Part shown: piece after piece, positions 6,162 to 13,013 of the stretch | Layout: each line of letters opens with the position of its first letter | How positions within the stretch are numbered: position 1 is the stretch's first letter | Source: Akkermansiaceae bacterium | Lineage (GTDB): Bacteria > Verrucomicrobiota > Verrucomicrobiia > Verrucomicrobiales > Akkermansiaceae | DNA: 19,676 bases | Reading direction: 5' to 3' | Assembly (NCBI GenBank): GCA_029287105.1 | Contig: JARFRT010000175.1 | Coordinates: 1 to 19,676 of the forward strand | Translations under genes and position numbers: made by a program | The notes under the pieces: generated by a model | Told to the model about the DNA's origin: nothing | The model's input: the letters and a program-made list of their open reading frames with translations, nothing else | Database searches by the model: none

Positions 6162-7139
6162 TTACAGGGTCAGGCAGCCCGGGCAGTTCTGGGCGAAGTG
6201 GCCGGGGGTGATCTCCTCCAGGGGAGGTGGCGAATCTGTGCGGCAGCGGGAGGCGTCTCCCAGGGTGTTTCGTTCGTGAAATGCGCAGCCGGCGGGTGGG
6301 TGCGAGAGGTCGGGCGGCATGCCGGGGATGGTGTAGAGTTCCTCGCCCTTGTCGTGGGTGGCGGGGATGCTTTTGAGCAGGGCGCGGGTGTAGGCGTGCA
6401 GCGGGTTGTTGAATAGTTCGTTGGTCTCGGCGCGCTCGATGATGCGGCCGGCATACATGACGTTGACTTCATCGCATGTCTGGTGCACCACGGCGAGGTC
6501 ATGGGTGATGAGGATGACGGCGGTGCCGAGTTCCTTTTGGCGATCCTTGATCAGGTCGAGCACTTGTTTTTGCACGGTGACGTCGAGCGCGGTGGTGGGT
6601 TCGTCGCAGATGAGGAGTTCGGGCCGGGTGATCAGGGCCATGGCGATCATGACGCGCTGGCGCATGCCGCCGGAGAATTCGTGCGGGTAGGACTGGATCC
6701 GTTTTTCGGGTTCCGGGATGCCGACTTCGGCAAGGGCGTCGATGGCCTTGTGCAGGGCGGCCTTGCCCTTGATGCCGTCGTGGATTTCCAGGGGTTCGGT
6801 GAGTTGGGTCGATATTTTGAGAAACGGGTTGAGCGAGGTCATCGGATCCTGGAAGATCATGGAAACACGTTTGCCCCGGATCGCGCGCAGTTGTTTTGTT
6901 TTGGCCTGGAGTAGGTCGGTGCCGTCGAAGATGGCCTTGCCGGAATGGATTTTCCCGGGAGGCTGGGGGATGAGCCCGATGAGTGAATAGCAGGTCACGG
7001 ATTTACCCGAGCCGGACTCGCCGACGATTCCGACGGTTTGCCCCTTGTCGACGGAGAACGAGACGTCCTCGACGGCGCGGACGGTGCCATTGCGGGTGTG
7101 GAAACGGGTGGTGAGATGGGAGACGTCGAGAAGGGGCAT
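6162..7139 (-). CDS. oppD: Oligopeptide/dipeptide ABC transporter ATP-binding protein (OppD/DppD type)
   Basis: This 325-aa ATPase would power peptide (or nickel) uptake with a permease pair. Walker A is GESGSGKS (40-47), Q-loop Gln97, signature FSGGMRQR (155-162), Walker B LLICDEPT (175-182) and switch His213. The C-terminal oligo_HPY extension is present (IPGMPPDLSHPPAGCAFHERN to the end) and marks the OppD/DppD subfamily. That extension normally carries a Cys set of the form GCxFxxRC...RC...CH. Here Asn291 replaces the second Cys, and an extra Cys lies near the end (C322). No permease, binding-protein or OppF gene adjoins it, so its partners must be elsewhere, or it follows the purK transcript (157-base gap). 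It converges with the CIA30 gene. No Shine-Dalgarno sequence is seen. Confidence 0.95.
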   Translation of the reverse strand: MPLLDVSHLTTRFHTRNGTVRAVEDVSFSVDKGQTVGIVGESGSGKSVTCYSLIGLIPQPPGKIHSGKAIFDGTDLLQAKTKQLRAIRGKRVSMIFQDPMTSLNPFLKISTQLTEPLEIHDGIKGKAALHKAIDALAEVGIPEPEKRIQSYPHEFSGGMRQRVMIAMALITRPELLICDEPTTALDVTVQKQVLDLIKDRQKELGTAVILITHDLAVVHQTCDEVNVMYAGRIIERAETNELFNNPLHAYTRALLKSIPATHDKGEELYTIPGMPPDLSHPPAGCAFHERNTLGDASRCRTDSPPPLEEITPGHFAQNCPGCLTL

Positions 7140-7296
7140 CGGGGGTCGTGTTGCTCGGCGGAATTACCTGATCCGGAAGTATCTGGATTGGGGCTTATTA
7201 CGCAAGGGTGAATTTTTCGAGGGGGTAAAACGGGAGCGCCAGAACCGTCGCTTTTTGCCGGATGGGATGAAGCCCGATGCGGTTTGCCGCGGAATG

Positions 7297-8442
7297 CTAA
7301 CATCCCAATGCCCTTTTACACGCATTGGCGCGCTCAAGTGCCTCGTCGATGGTGTCACCCATGAAGGTGACATGGCCCATTTTCCGTCGCGGTTTTGCGT
7401 GGCTTTTGCCGTAGAGGTGAAGCTTGGCGCCGGGGGTTTTGAGGACCGGTGTCCAGTCGGGAGCTGTCGTTTCGCTTGGCCATAGGTCGCCTAACAAATT
7501 CCACATCACGGCGGGTTTGATTAAACGGGTGCTGCCGAGTGGGAGGTCGCAAATGACCCGGAGTTGCTGTTCGAACTGGGAGCACTCGCAGGCATCCAGG
7601 GTGTGGTGGCCGGAGTTGTGCGGCCGGGGTGCCATTTCGTTGACCAGCAGTTGTCCTTGCTGGTCGAGGAAGAATTCGACGCCAATCACGCCTGTGTAAC
7701 CGAGTGCCTGGGTAACCCTGGTGGCAATCGTCCGGGCTTCGTCCAGCAATGCCTGCGGCAAGCGGGCCGGGACAATGGATACATCGAGGATGTGGTCGCG
7801 GTGTTCGTTTTCCGCGGGGTCGTAGGTGACCGTGGATCCATCCTGGCCCCGTGCCACCATCACGGAGAGTTCCGCGGCGAGGTCGATTCTCTGTTCCACG
7901 ATGGCCCTGCCGCCACCGAAATCCTGCCACAGTTGATCTGCGCTGGCGCGGGCCGGCTCGGAGCGAACCAGCATCTGCCCTTTGCCGTCGTAGCCCGACT
8001 CCACGGTTTTCAGTATCACGTCGCCCGCAATGTCGCGTAGTGCGGCGGCCAGGCCCTCGGCGCAGTCAACGATGCGGAATTCGGCGGTGGGGATGCCGTG
8101 ATCCGCGAGGAATGATTTTTCCAGTTCGCGGTTTTGGCAGACGGACACCGCTTCGGTGCCGGGGATCAACGGGACGTGCGCGGCCACTTTTTCAAGCAAT
8201 TCGCGCGGTATGTTTTCAAACTCAACGGTGGCGACGTCGACCTGGTCGATGAACCGCTGCAGGGTGTCGGGGCAGTCGAATGGCTGGGTCAGGATGTGGT
8301 CCGCCAGACGGGCTGCGCCGGAAACGTCTCCGCCGGTCCATTTGATGACACGAAATCCCATGCGGCGGGCTTCGAGGGCCAGCATGCGGCCAAGCTGTCC
8401 GCCGCCCAATACCCCGATACAGGTTTCAGAATCGTAGTTCAT
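7297..8442 (-). CDS. purK: 5-(carboxyamino)imidazole ribonucleotide synthase
   Basis: This 381-aa ATP-grasp enzyme converts AIR, ATP and bicarbonate to N5-CAIR in purine synthesis in the cytoplasm. It shows the N-terminal pre-ATP-grasp motif GVLGGGQLGRML, the VATVEFENIP segment, the ATP-binding lysine region ILKTVESGYDGKGQ, a GVEFFLD strand, and the metal/substrate stretch NEMAPRPHNSGHHTLDAC typical of PurK. The length is close to the usual 350-380 aa. It starts 6 bases after the purE stop and so belongs to the sbtA-sbtB-purE-purK set. Its substrate bicarbonate is what SbtA imports, which gives the operon a clear biochemical logic. No obvious terminator follows in 7140-7296. Confidence 0.97.
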   Translation of the reverse strand: MNYDSETCIGVLGGGQLGRMLALEARRMGFRVIKWTGGDVSGAARLADHILTQPFDCPDTLQRFIDQVDVATVEFENIPRELLEKVAAHVPLIPGTEAVSVCQNRELEKSFLADHGIPTAEFRIVDCAEGLAAALRDIAGDVILKTVESGYDGKGQMLVRSEPARASADQLWQDFGGGRAIVEQRIDLAAELSVMVARGQDGSTVTYDPAENEHRDHILDVSIVPARLPQALLDEARTIATRVTQALGYTGVIGVEFFLDQQGQLLVNEMAPRPHNSGHHTLDACECSQFEQQLRVICDLPLGSTRLIKPAVMWNLLGDLWPSETTAPDWTPVLKTPGAKLHLYGKSHAKPRRKMGHVTFMGDTIDEALERANACKRALGC

Positions 8443-8448
8443 GATCGC

Positions 8449-8964
8449 TTAGCCTTGGGGTGGGTTCACCGGGGGGAGGGTGCCCTCCTCAATCTTCCGG
8501 CGCTGGGTTTCACGGAAGCGGGCAAGCTTCTCGGCAAGTTCCTCGTTGCCGGTGGCCGCGAGCATGGCGACCGCAAACAGGCCGGCATTGACGGCTCCTG
8601 CCTGGCCGATGGCAAAGGTGGCTGTCGGGATGCCGGCGGGCATTTGCACAATCGATAATAACGAGTCGATGCCGTTCAGTGTGCTCGACTTGACCGGGAC
8701 GGCCAACACCGGGAGGTGGGTGATGGCGGCGGCCATGCCGGGAAGGTGCGCTGCCCCACCGGCGCCTGCGATCAGACACTGCAGCCCGCGAGATGCGGCC
8801 GACTCAGCGTAATCATAGAGCAACCGGGGTGTGCGGTGGGCGCTGACCACCCGCGCTTCCCAGGCGACGTCGAAGTCGGAAAGCGTGCGTGCGGTGTGTT
8901 CGAGGGTGGGCCAGTCCGACTGACTGCCCATGATGATTCCGATACGTGGGTTGGTTGCGTTCAT
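8449..8964 (-). CDS. purE: N5-carboxyaminoimidazole ribonucleotide mutase
   Basis: This 171-aa class I PurE moves the carboxylate of N5-CAIR to C4, giving CAIR, directly after PurK. It carries IIMGSQSD (10-17), the catalytic loop SAHRTP with His43 (41-46), and GAGGAAHLPG (66-75) with VPVKSSTLNGIDSLLSIVQMPAGIP, all characteristic of class I mutases. Pairing with purK confirms the N5-CAIR route rather than the direct-carboxylating class II enzyme. The start at 8964 (MNATNPRIGIIMG) fits the family N-terminus and leaves 25 bases after sbtB. An in-frame ATG at 9012 would overlap sbtB and add 16 atypical residues. The tail EEGTLPPVNPPQG is slightly extended. Confidence 0.97.
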   Translation of the reverse strand: MNATNPRIGIIMGSQSDWPTLEHTARTLSDFDVAWEARVVSAHRTPRLLYDYAESAASRGLQCLIAGAGGAAHLPGMAAAITHLPVLAVPVKSSTLNGIDSLLSIVQMPAGIPTATFAIGQAGAVNAGLFAVAMLAATGNEELAEKLARFRETQRRKIEEGTLPPVNPPQG

Positions 8965-8989
8965 GTGTTGCCAATGTGTGAAGTTTTTC

Positions 8990-9328
8990 TTATTCGTTCC
9001 CAGGTTCGGCATCGTTTAATACTTCTTCTGCGAATTTTCCCCGGCGTAGGACGCTGACCTCGCTGAGGTAGGCGATGACGGCATAGTTTTCCATATACTG
9101 GTCTCCGACGCGATTGAGGATGCGGTCGGCGGTTTCCGCTGAGACGATGGTGTCGATCTGGATATTGCGCCCTTCCCAATCGGACGCGTTGACGCCGCGT
9201 GAGCCCTCGCCTTCACATGCGGTGAGGGTGTAGCCAGTGGCGCCTTCCTGCCTGATGATTTTGAGGAGTCCCTCCTTGAGGAGTCGTTCAGCGACGAGGG
9301 TGACTTTTTTTAGTGGAATGTTCATCAT
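8990..9328 (-). CDS. sbtB: PII-like regulator of the bicarbonate transporter, SbtB type
   Basis: This 112-aa small trimeric PII-superfamily protein is expected to bind SbtA and gate bicarbonate uptake in response to adenine nucleotides (cAMP, AMP, ADP and ATP in cyanobacterial SbtB). Support is the ferredoxin-like pattern (KKVTLVAERLL...GYTLTACEGEG), the T-loop region with GSRG (42-45), the second repeat IQIDTIVSAETADRILNRV, and its position directly after sbtA. It lacks the C-terminal paired-cysteine R-loop described for cyanobacterial SbtB; the tail is just LNDAEPGNE. The ATG at 9328 overlaps the sbtA stop by 4 bases (ATGA); the next codon is also ATG (9325). Confidence 0.9.
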   Translation of the reverse strand: MMNIPLKKVTLVAERLLKEGLLKIIRQEGATGYTLTACEGEGSRGVNASDWEGRNIQIDTIVSAETADRILNRVGDQYMENYAVIAYLSEVSVLRRGKFAEEVLNDAEPGNE

Positions 9329-10281
9329 GTGATGGTGGTTAGCCAGTCGGCGACCCTCATGAATAATGGGATGCCGACAAGCAGGTTAAACGGGAAGGTG
9401 ATTCCCAGTGCAAGTGTTAAGTAAATTCCCGGGCTTGCTTCCGGCAGTGCGATACGGACTGCCGCGGGGGCGGCGATATAGGACGCGCTGCCAACCATCG
9501 CACCGAGCACGGCGGCACCACCGGGTGACATGCCGACCATGATCCCCGCAGTGGTTCCCACGATGCCGTGAAGGGTGGGGATGAGGCAGCCCAGAGCAAT
9601 GAGTCTCCAGCCGGCGTTGGTCATGTCCTTCATGCGTCCTGCCGCCACCGTGCCAAGCTCAAGGAGGAAGAGGCAGAGCACGCCCTTGAATGGATCGATG
9701 AAAAACGGGGCGACCGCAGAGATTTTTTCCGGTCCACAGGCCGTGCCGATGACCAGGCCGCCGATGAGCAGGAAGATGCTTTTTCCCGTCAGGACATCAT
9801 GCACCGCAGTGCCAAGGCTACCGGAGCCCTTGCCGCGTGCAAGCACCAGACCGACGATGATTCCCGGCACTTCCAGCAGTGCCACCAATGCGGCCAGATA
9901 ACCCTCCGTTTGTAATCCCGCCATTTTGGCGGCTTCAATCGATGCCAGGAAAGTCACGGCGGAAACCGAGCCATAATGCGCGGCGGTGGCGGCTGCGTCA
10001 GTCTGGTTGAGTCGGCCGCCCTTGCGCATCATGTAGTAGGCCGACAAGGGGGTAAGCACTCCGAGAACGAGGGTGACAACGGCGGGGCCGAGGAGCTCCA
10101 TGACCGGTGTCTGGGCAACGGCAACGCCGCCCTTGAGCCCGATCGCAAGCAATAGGTAGATTGACAGGCTCTGGTAAACGGCATCGGGTAGCTGGAAGTC
10201 GCTTTTCACCCAGCGGGCAACCGCCCCCAGCACAAAGCAGAGTACGATAGGCGAGATGAGGTTTTGTAGGGCAAGGTCCAT
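9325..10281 (-). CDS. sbtA: Sodium-dependent bicarbonate symporter family permease
   Basis: This 318-aa inner-membrane protein has about ten hydrophobic helices. SbtA imports bicarbonate using the sodium gradient. Family signs are the inverted-repeat helix layout, GLKGG (48-52), AHYGSVSAVTF (101-111), and its second-half counterpart GSASYIAAPAAVR (264-276). It is shorter than the roughly 370-residue cyanobacterial SbtA, mainly in the central cytoplasmic loop, as in homologues from heterotrophs. It is the first gene of the sbtA-sbtB-purE-purK run, followed by sbtB with a 4-base stop/start overlap. Upstream (10282-10447) lie a 10-bp-arm palindrome and an 11-bp-spaced direct repeat, so it probably has its own regulated promoter. 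No carboxysome or Rubisco gene is present here. Confidence 0.93.
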   Translation of the reverse strand: MDLALQNLISPIVLCFVLGAVARWVKSDFQLPDAVYQSLSIYLLLAIGLKGGVAVAQTPVMELLGPAVVTLVLGVLTPLSAYYMMRKGGRLNQTDAAATAAHYGSVSAVTFLASIEAAKMAGLQTEGYLAALVALLEVPGIIVGLVLARGKGSGSLGTAVHDVLTGKSIFLLIGGLVIGTACGPEKISAVAPFFIDPFKGVLCLFLLELGTVAAGRMKDMTNAGWRLIALGCLIPTLHGIVGTTAGIMVGMSPGGAAVLGAMVGSASYIAAPAAVRIALPEASPGIYLTLALGITFPFNLLVGIPLFMRVADWLTTIT

Positions 10282-10329
10282 GGTTCAGTAGGGGCGCGCG
10301 TTAGGCGGCGGCCACTTCCTAGAGGAGGG

Positions 10330-10348
10330 GCAAGATACGTGCAAGATA
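10330..10348. repeat. Direct repeat upstream of sbtA
   Basis: GCAAGATA occurs at 10330-10337 and again at 10341-10348, 11 bases apart, about 50-67 bases before the sbtA start. On the minus strand each copy contributes TATCTT, a possible -10 element, so the sbtA promoter may lie here. A TTGTTT on the minus strand (about 10362-10357) would be 18 bases upstream of the downstream TATCTT copy. Confidence 0.35.
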
Positions 10349-10361
10349 AAACATGAAACAA

Positions 10362-10387
10362 AATGCATGTATTTTGTTACATGCATT
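10362..10387. promoter_or_regulatory. Palindrome upstream of sbtA, candidate operator
   Basis: A perfect inverted repeat has 10-bp arms, AATGCATGTA (10362-10371) and TACATGCATT (10378-10387), around a 6-base TTTTGT loop. It lies about 80-105 bases upstream of the sbtA ATG and 60 bases after the HIT stop. The AT-rich arms and lack of a following T-run on the minus strand suit a dimeric regulator's site better than a terminator, though a role as a weak HIT terminator is possible. Confidence 0.55.
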
Positions 10388-10447
10388 AAATTGCAGGTAA
10401 TATGGCCTGTTTTACGTCGAGGCAGGGCTGTCTGGAGCTGGTTCAAC

Positions 10448-10855
10448 CTAAGCTAAAGACTGCAGGTAAGCCTCATGAATGGCAAGCGCTTCCTCCTTGC
10501 CGTAGTTCCTTTTTTCGGAACACCCCCAGACCACGCCGGGCCAGGCGGGGTCGCCTGGGGAGCGGGCGACGATGTGGATGTGGAGTTGCGGGACAATGTT
10601 GCCGATGGCGGCGACGTTGAGTTTGTCCGGCTGGAAATGGGACTGCACAAAGCCAGACAGTTGGCGGATGGTGAAGCAGACCGAAGCGTAGTCGGCGGCT
10701 TCCAACTGGTGGAGCTCGGTGATGCTTTCGTCGACCTCCGGCACGAGGATGAACCATGGGAACAAGGCATTGTCCTTGAGCAGGACGCGGCAGATGCCGG
10801 TGGTGCCAAAGTCAAATCCTCCGGCGGCGAGTCGTTCGTTGAGATGGAAGGCCAT
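10448..10855 (-). CDS. HIT-family protein (QxHxH variant)
   Basis: This 135-aa protein is a histidine-triad nucleotide-binding protein, probably a dinucleoside polyphosphate or nucleotidyl hydrolase in the cytoplasm. The active-site motif reads VPQLHIHIVAR. The first His of HxHxHxx is Gln90, while His92 and His94 remain, and His94 is the likely nucleophile. This QLHxH form is common in one bacterial HIT subgroup, so activity is likely. FILVPEVDESITELHQL is the usual substrate-loop region. It lies 15 bases downstream of the der stop, so it is probably co-transcribed with der. The 166 bases after it hold the sbtA control region. Confidence 0.93.
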   Translation of the reverse strand: MAFHLNERLAAGGFDFGTTGICRVLLKDNALFPWFILVPEVDESITELHQLEAADYASVCFTIRQLSGFVQSHFQPDKLNVAAIGNIVPQLHIHIVARSPGDPAWPGVVWGCSEKRNYGKEEALAIHEAYLQSLA

Positions 10856-10870
10856 GGCGTGTATGGGGGG

Positions 10871-12253
10871 TTACTTTCTCCGCTTCTTCTCATCGGTGGC
10901 ATTGCGCGAGCGGACCGAGAAGGTGATGGGGATGCCGGGGGTGGGATGGTCCTCGCGGAGGCGATTGGTGAGGTACTGTTCGTAGTTCTCCTGCATCAGA
11001 CGCTTGTCGTTGACAAAGAGGATGTAGGTCGGCACCGGGATGGCGGTGTAGCGGTCGTTGATGGCGGTGGTGGCGTAGAGCAGCTTGAGGCGCTTCGACC
11101 CCTTTTTCGCCTGGGGTGGTTTTTTCTCGAAGGCGGCACCGAGGAAACGGTTGAGCTTGCCGGTCGTGATCGGTTCCTGCGCATGCTTGCGGATCTCGGC
11201 GAGCTTGGCGAAAACGAGACCGATCGATTGTTTCTTCAAGGCGGAAACACAAACGTAGGGGGCGTAGGCGAGGAAGAACAGCTCGTTGCGGACGTGTTCG
11301 GTGGCCTCCTCGAGGCGGACGTTTTTCTGGGCACCGGGGTGGTAGAGGTCGAATTTGTTGAGGACGATCAGGCACGGTTTTTTCTCGTCCTGGATCATGC
11401 GGGCAATCTTGCGGTCCTGCGCGGAGACGCCCTCGGCGCAATCGATGACCAACAGGCAGATGTCGGCGCGGCGGATCGAGCGCTCGGCGCGCATGGCCGA
11501 GAAGACCTCGACGGAGGAATCCATCTTGGTGCGGCGGCGCAGGCCTGCGGTGTCAATCAGGGTGTGCAACTCGCCCAGGAACTCGTAAGGGACGTCGACG
11601 GCGTCACGGGTGGTGCCGGCGATATCGGAGACGATGGTGCGGTCGTCCTTGAGGATGGCATTGATCAGTGACGACTTGCCGGCGTTGGGTCTGCCGACAA
11701 TGGCGATCTTGAGGCCCTCCCTTTTGACCACCTCCTCGGCTTCCTCGATGTCGCGCTGGAGGGGTTCGATGACCTGGTCGATGGCGTCCGCGAGTTGGTC
11801 CATGTTTTTGCCCAGCTCGGCGGATGTCGGGATGCCCGACCCGTATCCCAGCGACGCAAAATCGCCGGTGAGTTGCTCCTGTTTTTCGTTGTCGGCCTTA
11901 TTGATGACGAGTTGGACGGGAGCTTTGGATTTGCGCAGTTTCTGCGCGAGGGTCTGGTCGATGGAGGTGATGCCGTCCTTGGCGTCGACGATGAAGAGGA
12001 TCAGGTCCGCTGTTTGCATCGCGATGTCAGCCTCGGTGCTGACCGCCGCGCCAAAACCATCATCGAGGGTTGCCCCGATGCCGCCGGTATCGATCAAGGT
12101 GCACGGGGTGTTGGTGATGTGGCAGGGCGCGGAAATCCGGTCGCGGGTGACGCCGGGCTGATCGTGGACGATGGCGATACGGCGACCGGCGAGGCGGTTG
12201 AAAAGGGCGGATTTGCCGACGTTGGGTCGGCCGACAATGGCTACAGTGGGCAT
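10871..12253 (-). CDS. der: Ribosome-assembly GTPase Der (EngA)
   Basis: This 460-aa essential GTPase with two tandem G domains acts in 50S subunit maturation. Domain 1 has GRPNVGKS (8-15), the DTGGIG switch, and NKAD. Domain 2 (from about residue 175) has GRPNAGKSS, DTAGLRRRTK, and NKFD. A KH-like C-terminal domain follows (about 350-460) and ends in a basic tail (NATDEKKRRK). All key nucleotide-binding motifs are intact and the length is typical. The leader just before the ATG is a degenerate ATGA/AATG-rich stretch with no Shine-Dalgarno site. The gene lies 84 bases after pgsA and 15 before the HIT gene, all on the same strand. Confidence 0.98.
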   Translation of the reverse strand: MPTVAIVGRPNVGKSALFNRLAGRRIAIVHDQPGVTRDRISAPCHITNTPCTLIDTGGIGATLDDGFGAAVSTEADIAMQTADLILFIVDAKDGITSIDQTLAQKLRKSKAPVQLVINKADNEKQEQLTGDFASLGYGSGIPTSAELGKNMDQLADAIDQVIEPLQRDIEEAEEVVKREGLKIAIVGRPNAGKSSLINAILKDDRTIVSDIAGTTRDAVDVPYEFLGELHTLIDTAGLRRRTKMDSSVEVFSAMRAERSIRRADICLLVIDCAEGVSAQDRKIARMIQDEKKPCLIVLNKFDLYHPGAQKNVRLEEATEHVRNELFFLAYAPYVCVSALKKQSIGLVFAKLAEIRKHAQEPITTGKLNRFLGAAFEKKPPQAKKGSKRLKLLYATTAINDRYTAIPVPTYILFVNDKRLMQENYEQYLTNRLREDHPTPGIPITFSVRSRNATDEKKRRK

Positions 12254-12300
12254 GGGGAAATGAGTAAATGGATGATTGGGAAATGAACGAATGGGGATGG
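12254..12300. repeat. Degenerate ATGA/AATG-rich stretch before der
   Basis: The 47 bases before the der ATG contain GGGAAATGA twice in near-identical form (12255-12263 and 12281-12288) among several AATG and GATG units. It looks like an eroded tandem repeat. Function is not known; it would form the der leader in the pgsA-der gap. Confidence 0.35.
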
Positions 12301-12337
12301 TCGCCGCGGAGCTGGCGGGATAATCGGCTTTTGTTGT

Positions 12338-12931
12338 TCAAGAGCCGGGGTTTTCCACCTCGTGGTGGTCCTGGAGCTGGTGGAGTCCTTGGCGGAAGTA
12401 TTCGATGCCGGACCAGACGGTGAAGATGGTGGCGGCGATGGTGGGGTAGAGGGGGGAGAAGGGGATGAATTTCAGCATCACCCAGCCGAGCAGCAGCATC
12501 TGGGTGAAGGTGCAGATTTTGCCGGTCCAGTGGGGACGGATGGGGACGTGCTGGTTGAAGTAGTGCAGAATGGCGATGCCGCCAATGATAATGATGTCGC
12601 GGGCGATCATTAGTGCGGTGAACCAGATCGGGATGTGCCAGCCTTCGCCCCAAGGGACAAAGGTGAGTACGATGATGCCGGTGAGCAGCAACACCTTGTC
12701 GGCAATGGGGTCCATGAAGGCGCCGAACTTCGAGCGCTGGTTGAAGTGGCGCGCGATGTAGCCGTCGATGCCGTCGCTTACCGAGGCGAAGATAAACACG
12801 CCCACGGCCCACCAGCGGATGGTTTCCTCCGGGGTGCCGGCTTTGACGCTCTCGCCGTAGTAAACGGCCAGCACGGCAAAAACGGGGGCGCAGAGGAGGC
12901 GGCCCAGCGTGATTTTGGATGCCAGGGTCAT
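12338..12931 (-). CDS. pgsA: CDP-diacylglycerol-glycerol-3-phosphate 3-phosphatidyltransferase
   Basis: This 197-aa integral membrane enzyme makes phosphatidylglycerol-phosphate, the first committed step to phosphatidylglycerol and cardiolipin. The CDP-alcohol phosphotransferase signature is complete: D53, D56-G57, A60-R61, G70, D74 and D78 (within SDGIDGYIARHF...GAFMDPIAD), and hydrophobic helices flank it. The specific substrate is inferred from length and similarity to PgsA; other CDP-alcohol transferases share the signature. The start at 12931 gives MTLASKITLGRLLCAPVF, the usual N-terminus. It is divergent from rsmA across 82 bases and is upstream of der on the same strand. Confidence 0.94.
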   Translation of the reverse strand: MTLASKITLGRLLCAPVFAVLAVYYGESVKAGTPEETIRWWAVGVFIFASVSDGIDGYIARHFNQRSKFGAFMDPIADKVLLLTGIIVLTFVPWGEGWHIPIWFTALMIARDIIIIGGIAILHYFNQHVPIRPHWTGKICTFTQMLLLGWVMLKFIPFSPLYPTIAATIFTVWSGIEYFRQGLHQLQDHHEVENPGS

Positions 12932-13013
12932 GGGGCAGGCAGTTTGACGGCAGATTGCCGATCTTTGAAGTTTTTAATGTGAATGATTGCCTTTTGCCGA
13001 TCCCGGGCGTGTG

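Noticed and set aside
10475..11671. A 398-codon plus-strand open frame antisense to HIT and der
   Set aside because: It is a shadow of der and HIT, with Gly/Asp/Val-rich translation and no family resemblance.
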